A DNA stretch of 34,889 nt from SVTX01 sp045658225 (GTDB lineage: Bacteria > Bacillota > Clostridia > Oscillospirales > CAG-272): assembly GCA_045658225.1 (NCBI GenBank), contig JAZOUO010000030.1, positions 1 to 34,889 on the forward strand. Direction: 5' to 3'. Of this stretch, positions 7,969 through 16,705 are shown piece after piece; position 1 is the first letter of the stretch; each line of letters starts with the position of its first letter. The notes under the pieces are model-generated. The model saw only the letters and a program-made list of their open reading frames with translations. It did not search any database and was not told the DNA's origin. The translations under genes and the position numbers were made by a program.

Positions 7969-9471
7969 ATGAAGCTTTCAGAACTTTGCCGACTTGCAGG
8001 GATAGAATATTTTGAGGAGTTTTCGGATATTGAAATATCGGAGATAGTTTCCGATTCGCGAAAGGCTCACAACGGATGTATGTATGTCTGTATTGATGGG
8101 CTTTCGGTGGACGGACATAGCTTTATTGGCTCCGCCCTCCAGCGCGGTGCGGTGGTTATTGTGTGCAATGAGCGCTTTGATGCAAGTTCTATCCCCGAGA
8201 ATATTCCCGTAATACGCGTGGATAACACAAGAGACGCGATGGCGCGTCTTTACTCCGCGTGGTACGGAAATATTCAGAATTCTATGAAGATAATCGGTGT
8301 CACAGGAACTAACGGCAAGACCACGGTATCTCGTATGATATACGAGATACTCTACCGTTCGGGAAGACGAGTGGGACTTATCGGCACTGTGGGAAGTCTG
8401 TACTGCGGAGCGAAGATCGACATACGCTCTGATAACGAGCTGTCAAATCTTACTACCCCTGACCCCGAGGAGCTTTACAAAATATTTGACGTTATGAAGC
8501 GTAGCGGGGCGGAGTACGTAGTTATGGAAGTCAGCTCGCATTCACTTGAGCTTCGTAAGGTGTCGCCCATAAGCTTTGAGATTGGAATTTTTACAAATCT
8601 CACACCCGAGCATCTGGATTTCCACGGGAATATGGAGTCGTATTTTCTCGCCAAAGCAAAGCTTTTTGACATGTGCAGAAAGGCGGTCATAAACTGCGAT
8701 AATCCATACGGCTTAAGGCTTGCGAGTATGTATAGGAATATTGCCGTGACCTGTTCGGCAGTCGGCGGCGATACCTCTGTGTGCGCCGAGCAGATAGTGC
8801 TTAGCGAGAGGGGAATAGAATATAAGCTCTCGCACCCGAAGCTGCGGGCGAGAATAAGCTGCGCAATACCGGGTGACTTTACGGTTATGAACTCACTTGA
8901 AGCGACTGTGTGTGCTTACGAGCTTGGAGTATCGGCGTTTGATATAAAAAATGCGCTTGCGCATCTACGCGGCATTGAGGGCAGACTTGAAAGAGTACGA
9001 CTTGATAGGAAATGCAATTTTTCAGTCTTTATAGACTATGCGCACACGCCTGACGCGCTTGAAAATCTACTTCGTACCGCAAGAGGATTTTCTCGCGGTA
9101 GACAAAGAATAGTAGTCCTTTTTGGATGTGGAGGCGACAGAGATCGCTCAAAGCGGGCGCAGATGGGGCGTATTGCCTCTTCAATGGCTGATTTTGTGAT
9201 AATCACATCGGACAACAGCCGCACTGAAAACAAATCGGATATAATATGCGAGATACTTTCAGGTGTGGATAAGGAGTCCTGCTTTACGGTTATTGAGGAC
9301 AGAGAGGCGGCTATTGAGTACGCCATTAAAAATGCCCGATATGGCGACATTATTCTGCTTGCGGGCAAAGGACACGAAAATTACGAAATAGACAAAAACG
9401 GAAAAAAATATTTTTGCGAGCGCGAGCTTGTACAGAAATTTGCAAATAAGTATCACTCGGGGGATATATGA
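7969..9471 (+). CDS. murE: UDP-N-acetylmuramyl-tripeptide synthetase MurE
   Basis: Cytosolic ATP-dependent ligase adding the third stem-peptide residue to UDP-MurNAc-L-Ala-D-Glu. 500 aa. N-terminal substrate domain, Mur P-loop GTNGKT (113-118), MEVSSHSL, TNLTPEHLDFHG, DYAHTPDALE and GKGHE are all visible. The specificity loop reads DNSR (415-418). The usual meso-diaminopimelate motif is DNPR, so Arg is kept and Pro is replaced; diaminopimelate is the likelier substrate, but this is inference. Start at 7969 after CGGAGG. The stop codon overlaps the murF start (ATGA), indicating translational coupling. Confidence 0.95.
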   Translation: MKLSELCRLAGIEYFEEFSDIEISEIVSDSRKAHNGCMYVCIDGLSVDGHSFIGSALQRGAVVIVCNERFDASSIPENIPVIRVDNTRDAMARLYSAWYGNIQNSMKIIGVTGTNGKTTVSRMIYEILYRSGRRVGLIGTVGSLYCGAKIDIRSDNELSNLTTPDPEELYKIFDVMKRSGAEYVVMEVSSHSLELRKVSPISFEIGIFTNLTPEHLDFHGNMESYFLAKAKLFDMCRKAVINCDNPYGLRLASMYRNIAVTCSAVGGDTSVCAEQIVLSERGIEYKLSHPKLRARISCAIPGDFTVMNSLEATVCAYELGVSAFDIKNALAHLRGIEGRLERVRLDRKCNFSVFIDYAHTPDALENLLRTARGFSRGRQRIVVLFGCGGDRDRSKRAQMGRIASSMADFVIITSDNSRTENKSDIICEILSGVDKESCFTVIEDREAAIEYAIKNARYGDIILLAGKGHENYEIDKNGKKYFCERELVQKFANKYHSGDI

Positions 9472-10880
9472 AAATAAAATTGGGGCTTCGCCCTGAAAAT
9501 ATGGAGAATGTCGCTCTGTATTGCGGTGGCACTCTTGTAGGTGAAAACAGAGAATTTGAATACGTATGTACCGATTCGCGCGAGGTGGATGAAAAAACTC
9601 TTTTCGTCGCAACCCTCGGAGAGAGAGTTGACGGACATAACTTTATACCCTCAGCGCAGAGTCTTGGCGGAAGGTGCTTTCTTTGCGAGAAAATACCCGA
9701 GGGCGCGGATATGGACTCCTGCTTTTGCGTGGTGAGAGACTCAGTTGCCGCGTTTGCAACACTTGCACAAGGGTATAGGAAAAATATTCCCATAGATACT
9801 GTAGCTATCACGGGAAGTGTGGGTAAGACTACGACCAAGGAATTGACTGCGTGTGTTCTATCCGAGGGTTTTAAGCTTTACAGCACGGAGGGCAACTTTA
9901 ACAGTGTTATCGGTATGCCTATGTCTATGCTTGAGGTCGGCGGTGAGTGCGAGGCGGCTGTGTTTGAGATGGGTATGAGTGGCTTTGGCGAGATAAGGCA
10001 GATGTCACTTGCGGCAACTCCAAAAATTGCAGCTATTACCAATATCGGCACGTCGCACCTTGAATATCTCGGCACACGCGAGAATATCGCAAAGGCAAAA
10101 TACGAGGTAGTGGAGGGGCTACGCGCGGGTGGAACACTCATACTTAACGGCGATGAGCCGTTGCTGCGCGATATTGCAAATAATGAGTGTGAGCGAGATT
10201 ATGATATTTTGTTCGCGTCTGTTAATGGAAACGGAGATTTTTGTGCGGAGAATATCAGATTTACATCCGATAGCAGTATTTTTGACTTGAAATATAATGG
10301 GGGAGAGATAAATAATATCTCTGTTCCTGCGATAGGATTACATATAGTTTATGATGCGCTTTTTGCTTGTTCTATTGGACTCCTTATGGGACTTGATAGC
10401 GAGCAGATAAAGTGCGGAATTGCAAAATACACGCCCAAGGCATACAGACAGAGAATATATAGAGTGGGCGGTGTTAAAATAATAGCTGATTGCTATAATG
10501 CCTCTCCGGAGTCCGTAAAGAGTGCGCTTGAGGTGCTGTCGGGACTTGAGGGCAATCGCAAAATAGCAGTTCTCGGAGATATGCGTGAGCTCGGTGAGAA
10601 TTCATCTCAGCTTCACAGAGAGGTCGGCAGTTTTGTTGCCGATAAAAAAATTGATATTCTCTTGACCGTGGGTGAGCTTGGCACACTTATTGCAGAGGGT
10701 GCACTTTTGGGCGGTATGAAACAAGGCAATATATATTCCGAGCTTGATGAATCGGCAGAGAATACGGCAAAAACATTAAAAGACATAATAGCAGACGGTG
10801 ATGTTATTCTTTTCAAGGCGAGCAGGGCTATGAAATTTGAAAGAATAATTGAAGTGATAGAAAAGGCAGAGCAAAAGTAA
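9468..10880 (+). CDS. murF: UDP-N-acetylmuramoyl-tripeptide--D-alanyl-D-alanine ligase MurF
   Basis: Ligates D-Ala-D-Ala to the tripeptide precursor, the last cytosolic step of UDP-MurNAc-pentapeptide synthesis. 470 aa. P-loop ITGSVGKTTTKE (about 114-125), STEGNFNSVIGMP, EMGMSGFGEI, TNIGTSHLEYLG, DCYNASPESV and LGDMRELG are all typical. The start codon overlaps the murE stop by four bases, and GGGGG sits just upstream in the end of murE. In the usual dcw order murD follows mraY, but here it is missing from the cluster. Confidence 0.96.
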   Translation: MKIKLGLRPENMENVALYCGGTLVGENREFEYVCTDSREVDEKTLFVATLGERVDGHNFIPSAQSLGGRCFLCEKIPEGADMDSCFCVVRDSVAAFATLAQGYRKNIPIDTVAITGSVGKTTTKELTACVLSEGFKLYSTEGNFNSVIGMPMSMLEVGGECEAAVFEMGMSGFGEIRQMSLAATPKIAAITNIGTSHLEYLGTRENIAKAKYEVVEGLRAGGTLILNGDEPLLRDIANNECERDYDILFASVNGNGDFCAENIRFTSDSSIFDLKYNGGEINNISVPAIGLHIVYDALFACSIGLLMGLDSEQIKCGIAKYTPKAYRQRIYRVGGVKIIADCYNASPESVKSALEVLSGLEGNRKIAVLGDMRELGENSSQLHREVGSFVADKKIDILLTVGELGTLIAEGALLGGMKQGNIYSELDESAENTAKTLKDIIADGDVILFKASRAMKFERIIEVIEKAEQK

Positions 10881-10910
10881 GCTTACAGAGTAGCAAAGGA
10901 AGGACATATA

Positions 10911-11960
10911 ATGCTTTATCAGTGGATACAGGATAAAATTGGAATATCAAGTGGCAGAATGATAGGACTTGAGAGTCTGCTTGTCACGGTATTAGTATTT
11001 GTTTTGGCGGTCATTTTGCTTAAAATAATTATTCCCATACTAAGAAAACACAAGATGGGTCAGCAGATACACGAGGTGCTTGAAAATCACGCGGTAAAGG
11101 CAGGCACGCCTACAATGGGCGGAGTTGGATTTATAATCGCGTTCCTTATTGTGTGTCTTGTGTGGGTAGTGCTTGAGGTGTGCGGGGTTCTTGGTGCTGT
11201 GGATAAGAACGGACTTGTAGTTTTTGCATACACCTTAGCACTTGGTGTTGGAAACGCGCTTATCGGCATAATTGATGACCGTGCAAAGCTTCGCCGCAAG
11301 CAGAACGAGGGACTTACAAGCAAGCAGAAGCTCTTTTTGCAGATAGTTATCGCTGTGTCTTACGTTGCGGTAATGGCTATAAGCGGAAATCTTGATACGT
11401 CTTTCGCTATACCCTTTACAAATATTGCTCTTGAGCTGAGCTGGGTGGCTTATCCCGTATACGTTCTCGTTATCGTTGGATTCGTAAACAGCACAAATAT
11501 TACCGACGGGCTTGATGGACTTGCCTCGAGCGTTGGTGTGTCGGTTGCAGGCGCATTACTTATTCTTTCTTGTGTACTTGAGCAGAGATATATGGGTATT
11601 ATCTCGGGCGCACTCCTTGGCGCACTGCTCGGATTTTTGGTATTTAACCACTATCCCGCGCAAGTGTTTATGGGAGACACAGGCTCGCTGTTTATCGGAG
11701 GTATTATATCGGGTTGTGCTGTCGCATCGGGACATTTTGTAGCAGTTATGATAATGGGACTTGTATTCATTCTCGATATGCTTTCAAGTTTGCTTCAAAC
11801 ATTGGGATACAAGCTTACTAAAAAGAGAATATTCAAGCGCGCGCCAGTCCACCACCACTTTGAAATGATGGATTGGAAGGAAATAAAGATAGTTGCGGTA
11901 TTCTTTATCGTGTCGGTTATCTTCTGCGTCGTAGGATTTTTGGGTATAATTTTGCCTTAA
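10911..11960 (+). CDS. mraY: Phospho-N-acetylmuramoyl-pentapeptide transferase MraY
   Basis: Integral membrane enzyme that transfers phospho-MurNAc-pentapeptide to undecaprenyl phosphate, making lipid I. 349 aa, about ten membrane segments. Family motifs: GTPTMGGVGF near residue 63, the aspartate pair IIDDRAKLRRKQNEGL, NITDGLDGLA, FMGDTGSLFIGG and the His-rich RAPVHHHFEM near the C-terminus. Start at 10911 with AAGGAAGGA upstream. Directly followed by ftsW, with a gap of 39 bases. Confidence 0.97.
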   Translation: MLYQWIQDKIGISSGRMIGLESLLVTVLVFVLAVILLKIIIPILRKHKMGQQIHEVLENHAVKAGTPTMGGVGFIIAFLIVCLVWVVLEVCGVLGAVDKNGLVVFAYTLALGVGNALIGIIDDRAKLRRKQNEGLTSKQKLFLQIVIAVSYVAVMAISGNLDTSFAIPFTNIALELSWVAYPVYVLVIVGFVNSTNITDGLDGLASSVGVSVAGALLILSCVLEQRYMGIISGALLGALLGFLVFNHYPAQVFMGDTGSLFIGGIISGCAVASGHFVAVMIMGLVFILDMLSSLLQTLGYKLTKKRIFKRAPVHHHFEMMDWKEIKIVAVFFIVSVIFCVVGFLGIILP

Positions 11961-11999
11961 TTTTTAATTTTGAAAATATCAAGGATAGGAGGGGTCGGG

Positions 12000-13286
12000 T
12001 TGGAAGACAAAAGCTTAAAGCCGAAAAAAAGCAATAAGGTCGTCTTTTTCGTAAAGAGTAAAGCTCAACAGATAAACGATAAATACGAGCAGGATCTGAA
12101 AAATAACGACCCTATCTTTAACGAGCCTCTGCACAAGGAGGCAGAGGTGAAAAAGCCTCGCGTGCTTGTGCGCGGCGGAATAGATGTATATTTTTTGATG
12201 ATAGTTGTGGCGCTCTCGCTTTTCGGAATGGTAATGGCGTTCAGCGCAAGCTCCTATTTCTCATACAGAGAAACGGGGGACAGTATGTACTACTTTAAGC
12301 GTCACGTGGCATTTACTCTTGTTGCGGCGTTGGTTGCGGCGGGAATAATAATTATCGCGCGTCCCAAGCACCTGAGGCTTTTGGGAATCGCTACATACGT
12401 AGGATCTGCTATTCTTCTGGTTGCCGTGCTTTTTATAGGTATGACGGGTAAGGGGGCGCAGAGATGGATAGACCTTGGGTTTATTACAGTACAGCCGTCC
12501 GAAATAGCAAAAATGGGACTTGTTATGATGCTGGCGTACGTAATGGCTAAAAACGAGAAAAAAATAGAGCTGAGTCAGCGATTTGGCGGTCAGTTCAAAT
12601 ACGGCGTGCTTTATCCTGGCATAGTTATCGCATTGATATGCGGACTTGTCGTGCTTGAAAAGCATTTGTCGGGACTTATAATTCTCGGCCTTCTCGGTCT
12701 GTTTGTCATGTTTATCGGCGGCACTGACAAAAAATGGATGCTACTTATCGTTGGCGTCGGTATGGTGGTCGTCGTAGTCGTACTTATGTTTTCGGGATAC
12801 GCGCAGGAGCGTGTCAACACATGGCTCAATATTGAGGCGGCAGACCCGCAGGGCTCTGCGTGGCAGAATCTGCAGGGACTTTACGCCATAGGCTCGGGCG
12901 GAATTTTCGGTGTCGGACTTGGAAACAGCCGACAAAAATACGGATACGTTGCGGAGCCGCAGAATGACTTTATTTTTACAATAGTTTGCGAGGAGCTTGG
13001 CTTTATCGGCGCGCTGGCGGTGATAGTTCTGTTCTTGCTCCTGCTTTACAGAGGCTACAAGATTGCGGCGAAGGCGCCTGACAAATTCTGCTCGCTCGTT
13101 GCGTACGGACTTACGACCAAGGCGGCGCTCCAAGCGGTGCTTAATATTGCCGTTGTCACAAATTCTATGCCCAATACGGGTATATCTCTCCCGTTCTTCT
13201 CGTCGGGAGGTACTGCGCTTATCATACAGATAGTGGAGATGGGCGTTATTCTTGCAATATCAAGATATTCTTACGTTGAAAAATAG
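12000..13286 (+). CDS. ftsW: SEDS peptidoglycan polymerase FtsW/SpoVE
   Basis: Membrane glycosyltransferase of the SEDS family that polymerises lipid II with its partner class B PBP. 428 aa from a TTG start at 12000, chosen because AGGAGGGG lies seven bases upstream; another TTG at 11970 has no binding site. A charged cytosolic N-terminus of about 60 residues is followed by about ten membrane segments. Motifs: MAFSASSY, GAQRWIDLG, QPSEIAKMG, GSGGIFGVGLGNSRQKYGYVAE (split across loop 7), QNDFIF and NTGISLPFFSSGG. The segment usually read as EPDLG is EKHLSG here. Position between mraY and murG fits either FtsW or the sporulation paralogue SpoVE; the two cannot be separated by eye. Confidence 0.93.
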   Translation: MEDKSLKPKKSNKVVFFVKSKAQQINDKYEQDLKNNDPIFNEPLHKEAEVKKPRVLVRGGIDVYFLMIVVALSLFGMVMAFSASSYFSYRETGDSMYYFKRHVAFTLVAALVAAGIIIIARPKHLRLLGIATYVGSAILLVAVLFIGMTGKGAQRWIDLGFITVQPSEIAKMGLVMMLAYVMAKNEKKIELSQRFGGQFKYGVLYPGIVIALICGLVVLEKHLSGLIILGLLGLFVMFIGGTDKKWMLLIVGVGMVVVVVVLMFSGYAQERVNTWLNIEAADPQGSAWQNLQGLYAIGSGGIFGVGLGNSRQKYGYVAEPQNDFIFTIVCEELGFIGALAVIVLFLLLLYRGYKIAAKAPDKFCSLVAYGLTTKAALQAVLNIAVVTNSMPNTGISLPFFSSGGTALIIQIVEMGVILAISRYSYVEK

Positions 13287-13301
13287 TTTCGGAGGAGATA
13301 T

Positions 13302-14405
13302 ATGAGAGTTCTTATGACAGGCGGCGGCACGGCGGGACACGTAAACCCCGCGATAGCCATAGCCAACACCATAATGCAGTACGAGCCCGAGTCAGAGATA
13401 GCCTTCGTTTGCTCGCACAATGCAAACGACAAGGCAAAGGACTTGGTGCCTAGGGCAGGGTATGAAAAGCTTTATACGGTAAAAATTTGCGGTATGAAGG
13501 CTATATATAATCCCGCAAACATAAAGACCTTGTTTTATATGCTGACCTCGCCGCGCAAGGCTAAAAAAATTATAAACGAGTTCAAGCCTGACATTATTAT
13601 CGGTACGGGCGGATTCGCGTGCTATCCCGTAGCGCGCGCGGGTGTAAAGCTTGGAATACCTACCGTGCTTCACGAGTCGAATGCTATCGCAGGTAAGGCT
13701 ATAAAACAGCTTTGTGGCTCGGTTGACCTTGTAATGACTAATTTTGAGTCCACAGCAAAGGCGCTTACGGGTGCAAAAAGAGCTATGAAGGTGGGAAACC
13801 CCGTAATAACCTCGGCTAAAAAAAGCGAGGGGTCAGAGGAGAAGTCGATCTTTAATGGACACGTGCTTTCCTTTGGCGGAAGTCTTGGTGCGGAGTACGT
13901 CAATCTCGCGGTAGCGGATATGCTCTCACATATCGCAGACAAGTATCCCGACGTGGAGTTTGTACACGCCTCGGGCAAGAGAGACTTTGAACATATGAAA
14001 GAGGAGTTTGTTGCTCGCGGTCTTGACAAAAGGGCAAATGTAAAGCACCTTGATTACATATACGATATGGACAGACGTATGAAACAGGCAGACCTCGTTA
14101 TCTCCAGAGCAGGCGCGATGACTATATCCGAGCTTGCGCTTGGCGGCAAGGCGGCGATACTTGTGCCGTCTCCGTACGTGGCTGACAATCATCAGTATAA
14201 AAACGCAAAGACACTTGCTGATGCCAATGCGTGTATTCTCGTTCAGGAGTCCGAGCTGTCCTCAGGCAAGCTTGAGGTCGAGGCTGTAAGACTTCTCTCT
14301 GACGAGAGCTTGAGAAATACACTTAGCAAGAATATTGTGCAATTTGGCGAGCCTGATGCGAACAAAATAATTTACGAGGAAATAAAAAAGCTCGCGACAA
14401 AATAA
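13302..14405 (+). CDS. murG: UDP-N-acetylglucosamine--lipid I transferase MurG
   Basis: Peripheral membrane GT-B glycosyltransferase converting lipid I to lipid II. 367 aa. N-terminal glycine-rich TGGGTAGHVNPA (residues 6-17), GTGGFACYP, HESNAIAGKA and VGNPV, and the C-terminal UDP-GlcNAc site with SFGGSLGA, SRAGAMTISE and PSPYVADNHQYKNA. Start at 13302 after GGAGGAG, 15 bases after ftsW ends. murB, which often follows, is absent. Confidence 0.96.
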   Translation: MRVLMTGGGTAGHVNPAIAIANTIMQYEPESEIAFVCSHNANDKAKDLVPRAGYEKLYTVKICGMKAIYNPANIKTLFYMLTSPRKAKKIINEFKPDIIIGTGGFACYPVARAGVKLGIPTVLHESNAIAGKAIKQLCGSVDLVMTNFESTAKALTGAKRAMKVGNPVITSAKKSEGSEEKSIFNGHVLSFGGSLGAEYVNLAVADMLSHIADKYPDVEFVHASGKRDFEHMKEEFVARGLDKRANVKHLDYIYDMDRRMKQADLVISRAGAMTISELALGGKAAILVPSPYVADNHQYKNAKTLADANACILVQESELSSGKLEVEAVRLLSDESLRNTLSKNIVQFGEPDANKIIYEEIKKLATK

Positions 14406-14445
14406 TCCGCGATAAAGGAAATTCAAGGCAAAGGAGGTTATCTTT

Positions 14446-15405
14446 ATGGCAAAGGACAGAGTAAATTCAAAACTGAACAGAATATCGGAATGCTTGAAGA
14501 ATAAGGATTATTCCAATCCAGAGCTTATTGGCGTAAAGATATTCTCGCTTTGTATTCTTTCGGTGTTGCTTCTCGGTCTTTTGGTGCTTGTGACAAGGAT
14601 AGACAGCATTGAGATCAAGGGCGATGTGAGTTTGTTCAACGAGTCCGAGATTGTAGAGGCATCAGAGATTTCCGTGGGCGGAGCGCTCTACTCAAAGCCG
14701 TTTTTTGTGATAAAAAATTCTATACGCAAAAATCTTCCAATGGCAGAAAAGATACGTGTTTACAAGAACATTTTTACGCGCAAGGTGACTATAAAGGTTG
14801 AGTTTGCTGACTACGAATTCATAGTCCAAAGCGGAGATAAGTTTTACGCGGTGGACAGCAATCTGACTGTCACGGACATTCGTGACTCCAAGCTGGAATT
14901 TGTAGCGTTGGGTGCGAGGGTGCTGACGCTTCCTGAAATTGAGACTCCAGTGCTTGGAGAGAGCCTGGTTTTTTCAACTACAGTTGATATAAGAGACGAG
15001 AATGGACGCTTGATTCAAAAGGGAGACGATATTTCAAAGTATGGCTATGTGACAGAGCTGCTTAGCTTTTTGAACAAGAGTGGTTATATTGACAGAACAG
15101 ACGCCGTATTCCTTGATGAAAAATTTAATATCCGTCTTATAATGGACGGTAGATGTCTGGTTTATGTAGGCAGATGCGAGGGACTTGAAACTAAATTTGA
15201 GGTAATTGACGCGATAATAGACGAGGGAAGTACTTCATACGGAAAATGCGTTGTTATAAACGTGCAAAATCCCGCGCTTGCAAGCGCAAAAGTGGAAAAT
15301 GATCTTGATTTTTCAGAGTATGTTATAGAGGGAAAATATCAAACTACTGAGGAAAATAATACCGAGAGTGGATCGAAAGATGCAACTCAAGCCCCAAATC
15401 AGTAA
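14446..15405 (+). CDS. ftsQ: Cell division protein FtsQ/DivIB
   Basis: Bitopic septum protein that links FtsL/FtsB to FtsW and the PBP. 319 aa: a basic cytosolic N-terminus of about 28 residues, one membrane segment (29-50), a POTRA domain (about 52-120, opening with the typical IDSIEIKGD), the beta region (FYAVDSNLTVTDI onward), and an acidic, Asn/Thr-rich tail. RBS AAAGGAGG precedes the start at 14446. Last gene of the first transcription unit before the ftsZ promoter; 169 AT-rich bases follow. Confidence 0.88.
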   Translation: MAKDRVNSKLNRISECLKNKDYSNPELIGVKIFSLCILSVLLLGLLVLVTRIDSIEIKGDVSLFNESEIVEASEISVGGALYSKPFFVIKNSIRKNLPMAEKIRVYKNIFTRKVTIKVEFADYEFIVQSGDKFYAVDSNLTVTDIRDSKLEFVALGARVLTLPEIETPVLGESLVFSTTVDIRDENGRLIQKGDDISKYGYVTELLSFLNKSGYIDRTDAVFLDEKFNIRLIMDGRCLVYVGRCEGLETKFEVIDAIIDEGSTSYGKCVVINVQNPALASAKVENDLDFSEYVIEGKYQTTEENNTESGSKDATQAPNQ

Positions 15406-15474
15406 TATGCGTTGTCGGAATCTGTTTTTAATTGTTAATTTTTAAAAAACTTTTAAAAAACTTTCGAAAAACTC

Positions 15475-15503
15475 TTGAAATTTTTGTATAAATGTATTAT
15501 TAT
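15475..15503 (+). promoter_or_regulatory. Promoter of ftsZ
   Basis: TTGAAA (15475-15480), 17-base spacer, TATTAT (15498-15503) in the AT-rich 169-base gap after ftsQ. The leader to the ftsZ start is about 65 bases. The gap upstream also holds three imperfect repeats of the type AAAAACTTT (15444-15470). Confidence 0.65.
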
Positions 15504-15574
15504 ATATATGTGTATATTTTTTATAAAACTGTACGAAAAATTAAGGAATATATAAATTTTGGAGGACTAACAAT

Positions 15575-16654
15575 ATGTCTATGTTTGAACACGACGACTC
15601 TATCGTACTTGGCGCTAATATTAAGGTTATAGGCGTCGGTGGCGGCGGAAATAACGCTGTAAACAGAATGGTTATCTCGAATATCGGTGGTGCTGAATTC
15701 GTTACGATCAATACAGACAGAATGGCTATTAGCCGTTCCAATGCGTCCAGACAGCTCGTTATCGGCGAAAAGCTCACAAACGGCAGAGGCGCAGGCGCTA
15801 AGCCCGAAATCGGTAAGAGAGCTGCAGAGGAGTCTCTTGAGGATATCAAGAATGTTCTTGCAGGTGCTGAAATGGTATTTGTCACCGCAGGTATGGGCGG
15901 TGGAACAGGTACAGGTGCTGCTCCCGTTGTTGCTCGCGTAGCACAGGAAATGGGCATTCTCACTATCGGTATCGTCACCAAGCCCTTCACATTTGAGGGT
16001 AAGGTAAGAAAGGAAAACGCAGAGTCCGGTATCGCTGAGCTTGCTCAGTATGTTGACTCCCTCATCGTTATTCCTAACGATAAGCTTAAGGAAACAAGCG
16101 ATCAGAGAATTACTCTCGCAAATGCGTTTGAAATGGCAGACGACGTTCTGCGCAAGGGCGTTCAGTCTATTTCTGAGCTTGTAAACGTTCCCGCATATAT
16201 CAACCTTGACTTTGCAGACGTTTGCACAGTTATGAGAGATGCAGGTCACGCTCACATGGGTGTTGGTTCCGCAACAGGCAAGGACAAGGCAGAGCTTGCT
16301 GCAAGAGAGGCTATCTCCAGCCCGCTTCTTGAGTCCTCCATTAAGGGTGCTCGCGGAATCCTCGTAGCTTATGTTGTATCTCCCGACGTTGGTCTTGAGG
16401 ATATCGATCTTGCAAACACACTCATTCAGAACGAGGCTGATCCCGATGCAAACATCATCTGGGGTATCCGTTTCAACGAAGAGGCAGAGGACGAGATTCG
16501 TATCACCCTCGTAGCTACAGGCTTTGACAAGAAGGACGAGGAAGAGGCTGCGCCTGCAGTTGTTGAGCCCGCCCCCGAAGTTAAGCCCGAGGTTGTAGAG
16601 GAAGACGACGAGGACGATTTCTGGAAGTCCATCTCCGTAAGAAGAAAGAAGTAA
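15575..16654 (+). CDS. ftsZ: Cell division GTPase FtsZ
   Basis: Tubulin-like GTPase forming the Z ring. 359 aa. Seen: VGGGGNNAVNRM (about 21-32), TDRMAISRSNA, the GTP signature GGGTGTG (108-114), the PFTFEGKVR loop, NDKL, DEITLANAFE-type helix and the C-terminal GATGFD-like segment. An acidic linker of about 35 residues (Glu/Val/Pro-rich) leads to the end DDFWKSISVRRKK. This is unlike the usual C-terminal peptide (D-IP-FLR type) that binds FtsA, ZapD or SepF. ftsA is not in the cluster. Start at 15575 after GGAGG; codon use is strongly biased, as expected for a highly expressed gene. Confidence 0.97.
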   Translation: MSMFEHDDSIVLGANIKVIGVGGGGNNAVNRMVISNIGGAEFVTINTDRMAISRSNASRQLVIGEKLTNGRGAGAKPEIGKRAAEESLEDIKNVLAGAEMVFVTAGMGGGTGTGAAPVVARVAQEMGILTIGIVTKPFTFEGKVRKENAESGIAELAQYVDSLIVIPNDKLKETSDQRITLANAFEMADDVLRKGVQSISELVNVPAYINLDFADVCTVMRDAGHAHMGVGSATGKDKAELAAREAISSPLLESSIKGARGILVAYVVSPDVGLEDIDLANTLIQNEADPDANIIWGIRFNEEAEDEIRITLVATGFDKKDEEEAAPAVVEPAPEVKPEVVEEDDEDDFWKSISVRRKK

Positions 16655-16668
16655 TATTTACTTGATAT

Positions 16669-16697
16669 AAAAAAGGACGAAATTTCCGTCCTTTTTT
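16669..16697. terminator. Bidirectional terminator between ftsZ and sigG
   Basis: AAAAAGGACG / CGTCCTTTTTT around AAATTTC. The two convergent genes ftsZ and sigG end on either side. Confidence 0.85.
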
Positions 16698-16705
16698 GTG
16701 CGGTA

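Noticed and set aside
15521..16255. A 244-codon minus-strand frame opposite ftsZ
   Set aside because: Shadow of the highly biased ftsZ codons; Cys/Ser-rich with no recognisable domain and no binding site.
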